In this document: one piece after another, positions 60,061-64,000 of the stretch
Numbering within the stretch: position 1 is the stretch's first letter
Layout: every line of letters starts with the position of its first letter
DNA from: Nymphaea colorata
Taxonomy: Eukaryota > Streptophyta > Magnoliopsida > Nymphaeales > Nymphaeaceae
Length of the DNA stretch: 64,000 nucleotides
Direction: 5' to 3'
NCBI RefSeq assembly: GCF_008831285.2
Contig: NC_045142.1
Location: forward strand, 19,347,354 to 19,411,353
Program-made: the position numbers and the translations under genes
Notes under the pieces: model-generated
What the model was told of the DNA's origin: nothing
The model's input: only the letters and a program-made list of their open reading frames with translations
Databases searched by the model: none

Positions 60061-60632
60061 TATAATTCACAAATTTGTCCGTGAAGCTTACGCTTCGATT
60101 AACGCCTCCTCGCATCGCCTCGCCTCATAAGAGGCTCAACGCCTCGCCTCGCTTTCTCGCCTTTTACAACATTGATGTCGACTCCCAATTCTTAAGTAGA
60201 AATGGGAGAGAAAACAGGTGACTCGCAAGGAACTTCAGAAACCTACGATACTTGTAAATTCTGTAGTTCTTCACAGGATCATTCAAAAAATCTGAAAATT
60301 AGTCCAAAAATGCTAGACATCTACCTGAATCCAACGCCACCTTGCTCGATCTTCGTCTCCATTGAAAATCGTGCTCCTTAGGAAGTCACTCCTGGCTCAT
60401 GGAAACACCCTGCCGGTTCTTGAACAATCATGTTTCAATCACCATAGGAAGCTTTGCAGCAACAGTAGAACGTTCAAAAATTCATCTTCTCAACTCTTGT
60501 TCCAAAAATTCTGAAATTTTGCTGGGAGAACCCTCAAATCTTGATGATTCTACGGAGCTCTTACTCGACCCCTATAGTTGCCAGAGCTGACAACGTTGGC
60601 TAAGTTTCATGACCTATTTTCGGCAGATGTAA

Positions 60633-60644
60633 GCTTGGATACCA
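60633..60644 (-). other. copia D primer binding site, mutated
   Basis: The minus strand reads TGGTATCCAAGC next to the 5' LTR. It is the tRNA-Met primer site with two changes from TGGTATCAGAGC. Confidence 0.75.
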
Positions 60645-61001
60645 TGCTAAAATTCAAGCATAGGCAAAAATATAAATCACTTGTGGTTCAGAGTATTGTT
60701 CTCCTACATCCACGACGATCCTCTCTCACCCTTAATCTCGATAGGGGAGGTTCCACTAATATATATAGGAAATGTTACATCAAGCTACTCTTGGAAAGAT
60801 ATCTTTCCTTTGGTTTATAAATTGATTGATCCATGCGTTGGGATTGAATTCTTTTTGCTGGTTTGGCAGTTTTCCTTTTCTTATTGCTGTAATCAAGAGA
60901 TCGTTGATTTCTACTTTCCTCATTTTTCTTTCCATTTTCACCAGCATGATTTTGTCCACCAAAATCCAGATTGGGCACTCGTTTGATCTGTCATGCTAAG
61001 A
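60645..61001 (-). repeat. copia D 5' LTR
   Basis: About 357 bp, pairs with 53574-53944, differing by substitutions and several short indels. It directly follows the primer site. Confidence 0.85.
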
Positions 61002-61435
61002 TAAACATGGTTTTAAGATTGAATTGATGGTGAACATGTATTAAGTTTATTATTTTTTACTTTAATGCTATTTTTTTGGTAATAAAAAAATGAAAATCGC
61101 TTGTAACATCAAAATTGTCGTAGCAGATAAATCATTTTCTTAAATTAGTTGAAATAAAGCATGATTTATATTAAATTGAAACAACAAGATGTTCATATTT
61201 TGTTTAAAATTATTTTAAACATGAATTTAAGTAGTCCGGTTTTTGCCTCTTCCCCCAAATGGTTTGGTATCTACCAGTTTTATACATATATTTTTATATA
61301 TTTATATATACACACGCACTTACATGCACGCTTTTCTAACTTTAGCTTGTGATCAATCATGATTTAAGTTCTACTTTTCAAAAAAAAAAAAAAGGATTTC
61401 CTTCTCTTCGGTTCATTTTGTTGGGACCCTGCGCA
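61002..61435. other. intergenic, no gene seen
   Basis: AT-rich, with a short TA-rich run near 61285-61310 and poly-A at 61379-61392. No feature is supported. Confidence 0.4.
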
Positions 61436-61784
61436 TAAGGGTGGGCATCCAGCCGGCCTGGGCCGGTGAGCCCAGCCCGGGTCCGGCCCGCTAGCCCTTG
61501 TCTCGGCTCAGGCTCGGCCCGCTAGCCCTCGACTCAGGCTTGGCCTGATAGCTCGGGTCTCGGCCCGGCCCTGGCTCATTTAAAATTAAAAAATAATTTT
61601 TTAATTATAAAATAAAATTTTTAATATAAAATATATTTAATAATAATAAATATATATTACTAAAACAAAAAAATTAAATAATCATTTTTTAATGTAAACG
61701 GGATAAGCGGGCCGGGCCGGGTTGACCCGGGCCGGCCTAAGCTAGGTTTTTCCCGACCTAGGCTCAGCCCAACGCCCAGGCTTA
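61436..61784. mobile_element. GC-rich hAT-type MITE, 349 bp
   Basis: The ends TAAGGGTGGGCATC and (inverted) TAAGCCTGGGCGTT are imperfect inverted repeats. The 8-bp flanks CCTGCGCA and CTTGCGCA (61428-61435 and 61785-61792) match at 7 of 8 positions, as for hAT insertions. GGCCGGGCC/GGCCCGGC-rich arms surround an A/T-rich core at 61580-61690. No protein is encoded. It lies about 0.8 kb upstream of the pectin methylesterase start. Confidence 0.7.
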
Positions 61785-62314
61785 CTTGCGCACCGCCAGA
61801 CCTTTGGAAAGAAAGCAATAAGCATGGGAGACCTACAATTTGCACGTGTCTTATCTCACCCAAAGCATATCAGGATAAGATATTTTATATTATGAATGGG
61901 CAACCTCACAATATAAAAAATATATAGTAATTATTCATAAAAAAAAACTGGTAAGAGAAAGGACAGATGGGGACGCAGCAATCGGAACGCGCTGAGGGCT
62001 CTGAGGATAGACATCGACATCTCCATTCAATTATGAGGAACCCGGCCAACACCCAGGCTTACCTGCGCACCGACAGACCTACGAAAGAAAACAGACTTCC
62101 AAAAGAAGAAAACGATAAGCATGGAAGACTCATAATTTGCACGTGAGTGTCTTATCTCATAAGATTTTTTATATTATGAATGAGCAACCTTACAATATAA
62201 CAAATATATAGTAATTGTTCATGAAAAAACTGATAAAAAAAAGGACAGATGGGGACGCAGAAATCGAAACGCCGTGAGGATAGAAATCGACATCTCCGTT
62301 TAATTACGAGGAAA
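61762..62314 (+). repeat. 270-bp tandem duplication upstream of the pectin methylesterase gene
   Basis: Copy 1 is about 61762-62041 and copy 2 about 62042-62314. Shared words in order are CCCAGGCTTAC, TGCGCACCG, CAGACCT, AATTTGCACGTG, GTCTTATCTCA, TTTTATATTATGAATG, AAATATATAGTAATT, GGACAGATGGGGACGCAG and ATCGACATCTCC. Copy 2 begins with the last 22 bp or so of the MITE, so the duplication happened after that insertion. Both copies carry a CACGTG G-box core. The pair sits 250-800 bp before the gene start, in promoter range. Confidence 0.85.
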
Positions 62315-62565
62315 AGACAACTACATTAGTTGCAGTGGAGCCGCCTCCACTGACCTATCTTTCTCCATCACGTGCATTACACCTCAACCACTTCCACTAA
62401 GCGATTTCCCCAAGATGGGCCGAACCCAGCATACTTGTTTTAACCATTATCCATCCAATTCTCTTAAGAGTCCTTGTCTGCCCATTGGTCGTCGGGATTG
62501 ACAATATACGCCAACCTAATTCCTATAAGTATAGGTTTGTATCACTCAGATCATCACAGGAGACA

Positions 62566-63538
62566 ATGGCTAGGCAGCCTAGGCTTGATGAACCTCTCAT
62601 TGGTTCTCCAAGCAAGACCAAATCTCTCTCCCAATTACTTTTCCTTGGTGTCTCCGTGGTTGCCATCCTCTGCTTCTCCCTCCGCCTAAGCTTCCATGGC
62701 AACTCCTCTGATCTTCTCCTCATGCCCGTCTCTCCCCAAGTTTGTGCCACCACACTTCACCCAGACTCCTGCTCCAACACCTTTGTCTCCGCCGGGACAA
62801 CGCCCGTAACCGCTGCCACCATCCTCGGTCGCATTTTGGAGGAGTCGATCCAGAGCCTACCCAGGCATGTGGGCACGGTCATAGCCTTGACTCACAAGGG
62901 AAACAATGGCAAAAGAGAAGCTGGGCCGCTGGCTGACTGCCTCGACCTCATGGACCAGACGGAGAGCCGGTTGGTCGACTCGCTCAATGCGGTAGCCGGT
63001 CACCCGACGGCTCAGGGGACACACGCGGACGTGCACACCTGGCTCAGTGCTGCACTCACCAACTACGTCACCTGCTTAGATGGGCTTGACGGTACTGATG
63101 CCGAGCTAGCAATGGAGTCGGAGGTCAAGTCGTCGATGGCCCTTCTCAGCACCTCGCTGGCGGTGCTCAATCAAACGCGACCGACTGCCGAGCCGATTCT
63201 CGGAGAGGTATTGGGCGAGTTCCCGGCGTGGTTGAGTCCCGGGGATCGGAAGCTCCTAACGGTCGATTCTTGGGATAAGGCAGTGAAAGCCGATGTGGTG
63301 GTGGCGCAAGACGGGAGCGGGAAGTACACGACGGTGACGGCGGCGGTGAATGCGGCCCCTTCAGGGAGCTCGGCGAGGTACGTGATATACGTGAAGAAGG
63401 GAACGTACAAGGAGCAGGTGAGCATACCGAAGACGAAGAAGAACATCATGCTTGTGGGAGACGGAATGGGCTCCACCATAATCACAGGCAGCTTGAACGT
63501 CGTGGACGGCTCCACCACCTTCAATTCTGCAACTGTGG
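62566..63538 (+). CDS. type-I pectin methylesterase with PMEI pro-domain, exon 1 (gene runs off the window)
   Basis: Pectin methylesterases remove methyl esters from cell-wall homogalacturonan. The ATG at 62566 (context ACAATGGC) is chosen over an in-frame upstream ATG at 62485 because MARQPRLDEPLIG followed by a hydrophobic anchor (residues 23-39) is the usual type-I start. Residues about 55-205 are the PMEI-like pro-domain with its four cysteines (60, 69, 125, 170). FPAWLSPGDRKLL (219-231) holds the RKLL site where subtilases release the mature enzyme. The catalytic domain opens with ADVVVAQDGSGKYTTVTAAV; GTYKEQV (279-285) is the first family signature. Donor: GTGG|GTACGT, after TFNSATV. 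The catalytic aspartates and the QAVALR region lie in the next exon, outside the window. The frame is intact. Confidence 0.93.
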
Positions 63539-64000
63539 GTACGTACCTTTTCGTTTCTTTTCCTTTGAGACGCGGTAGCTTGAAAGATTTAAGGTGCAGA
63601 ACATATTGTTTTCAGCCTGCCTTGTATGAGACCTTACGTATGCCCAATTTTAGCCATGGCCGTCCGTCCCAAAGATATCACGCTATTCCTCCAAATGTGA
63701 TGATTATATATACCCCATGCTGTTTATCATGAAATTCTTCTTCATTACTTCTTTTGGGAGAGCATTAGTTACTTTAGCTTTTTCTTATTCGTTTCTTATT
63801 AAAATGTCTCAAGCTTTGGTATCCAAAGCAATTAGACCTCCTGCCGGTTTAAGTAATTTTCTTTCTTTAAGTTATTGAAAGATGAACTAAAAGAAGAACA
63901 GCCACTTGGAAAAAGAAAGGGGTAAAAACAACCTTTACATAAAGTTGATCTGCCAATAACTTAGACTTTCTCTTTTATGGTGGGGACAAAGCCGACACCA
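63539..64000 (+). other. first intron of the pectin methylesterase gene (partial)
   Basis: Starts GTACGTACC and continues T-rich to the window end without an acceptor that leads into a recognised pectin methylesterase block. The open frame that runs on to about 63732 is intron read-through. Confidence 0.75.

Larger units (their letters stand above)
57721..60174. mobile_element. non-autonomous hAT element with captured host gene fragment, 2.45 kb
   Basis: The ends CAATGTTG and CAACATTG are inverted and fit the hAT terminal rule YARNG. An 8-bp target duplication, ATGTCGAC, flanks it (57713-57720 and 60175-60182). The subterminal regions are rich in AGGCG/CGCCT words (57797-57860 and 60085-60160), as hAT ends often are, and 57764-57793 is a 30-bp perfect palindrome. 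No transposase is encoded. The interior holds two exons of a host membrane-protein gene and a 42-bp direct repeat. It sits in the untranslated leader of copia D. Confidence 0.88.
53574..61001 (-). mobile_element. Ty1/copia element D, decayed, interrupted by a hAT element
   Basis: LTRs at 53574-53944 and 60645-61001 bound gag, protease, integrase, RT and RNase H pieces in copia order on the minus strand. Without the hAT insertion it is about 5 kb. The LTRs differ by many substitutions and indels, so it is older than element C. In both LTRs the minus-strand start reads TCTTAGCA, not the usual TG-starting end. The 5-bp flanks (TACTT and TAAAC) do not match, so no target duplication is seen. It inserted into or beside the CACTA relic. 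Confidence 0.88.

Noticed and set aside
62485-62565. Upstream in-frame ATG of the pectin methylesterase
   Set aside because: It adds 27 residues not typical of the family before MARQPRLDEP and lies in leader-like sequence; the ATG at 62566 has the better context.
1-64000. CRISPR arrays, operons or other prokaryotic systems
   Set aside because: The window is clearly plant nuclear DNA with spliced genes; the repeats seen are transposons, minisatellites and AT microsatellites.

Overview
This window is nuclear DNA of a flowering plant. Two plant genes with GT-AG introns sit at its edges, with about 50 kb of AT-rich intergenic DNA between them built mostly of nested transposons. The lineage cannot be fixed from the sequence. 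All homology calls are from motif recognition; no search was run.

Left (1-12.4 kb): relics of Ty1/copia elements (1-1.1 kb, 2.7-4.7 kb), then the 5' part of a plastid beta-ketoacyl-ACP synthase of the KAS I type on the minus strand. Four exons are visible (12151-12043, 11905-11562, 6662-6231, 5592-5419) with a 4.9 kb intron; the exons carrying the two catalytic histidines are not in the window. A small hAT-like MITE sits in the third intron.

Middle (12.4-53.5 kb): a 5S-rRNA-like relic (14.6 kb), a Ty3/gypsy integrase relic (17.8-18.7 kb), and a tandem TRIM array with LTRs head to tail and then inverted (18.7-20.9 kb). Next come three solo LTRs of one large-LTR family, all in + orientation, each with a perfect 5-bp target duplication: A1 (22161-31469, ACTTG), A2 nested in A1 (26398-30610, CTTTT) and A3 (31926-44880, TTTTG). 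A1 also holds a PIF/Harbinger-like element (23058-25605, TTA). A3 holds another solo LTR, B (32671-40762), which holds a complete but dead copia element C (35178-40303, GAGAA). From 44.9 to 52.2 kb almost nothing is recognisable. An unrecognised exon-like ORF and a CACTA-associated DUF4218 relic follow.

Right (53.5-64 kb): a second copia element, D (53574-61001), carries in its leader a 2.45 kb hAT element (57721-60174) with an 8-bp target duplication. Inside this hAT are two exons, split by an intron, of a host TMEM19/DUF92 (PGR-like) membrane protein gene: a gene capture that has since decayed. A GC-rich hAT-type MITE and a 270-bp tandem duplication lie upstream of a type-I pectin methylesterase gene, of which only exon 1 is present.

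The two genes are unrelated in function (plastid fatty-acid elongation; cell-wall pectin de-esterification). The most informative content is the nested transposon stratigraphy, the gene capture by hAT, and the TRIM array.
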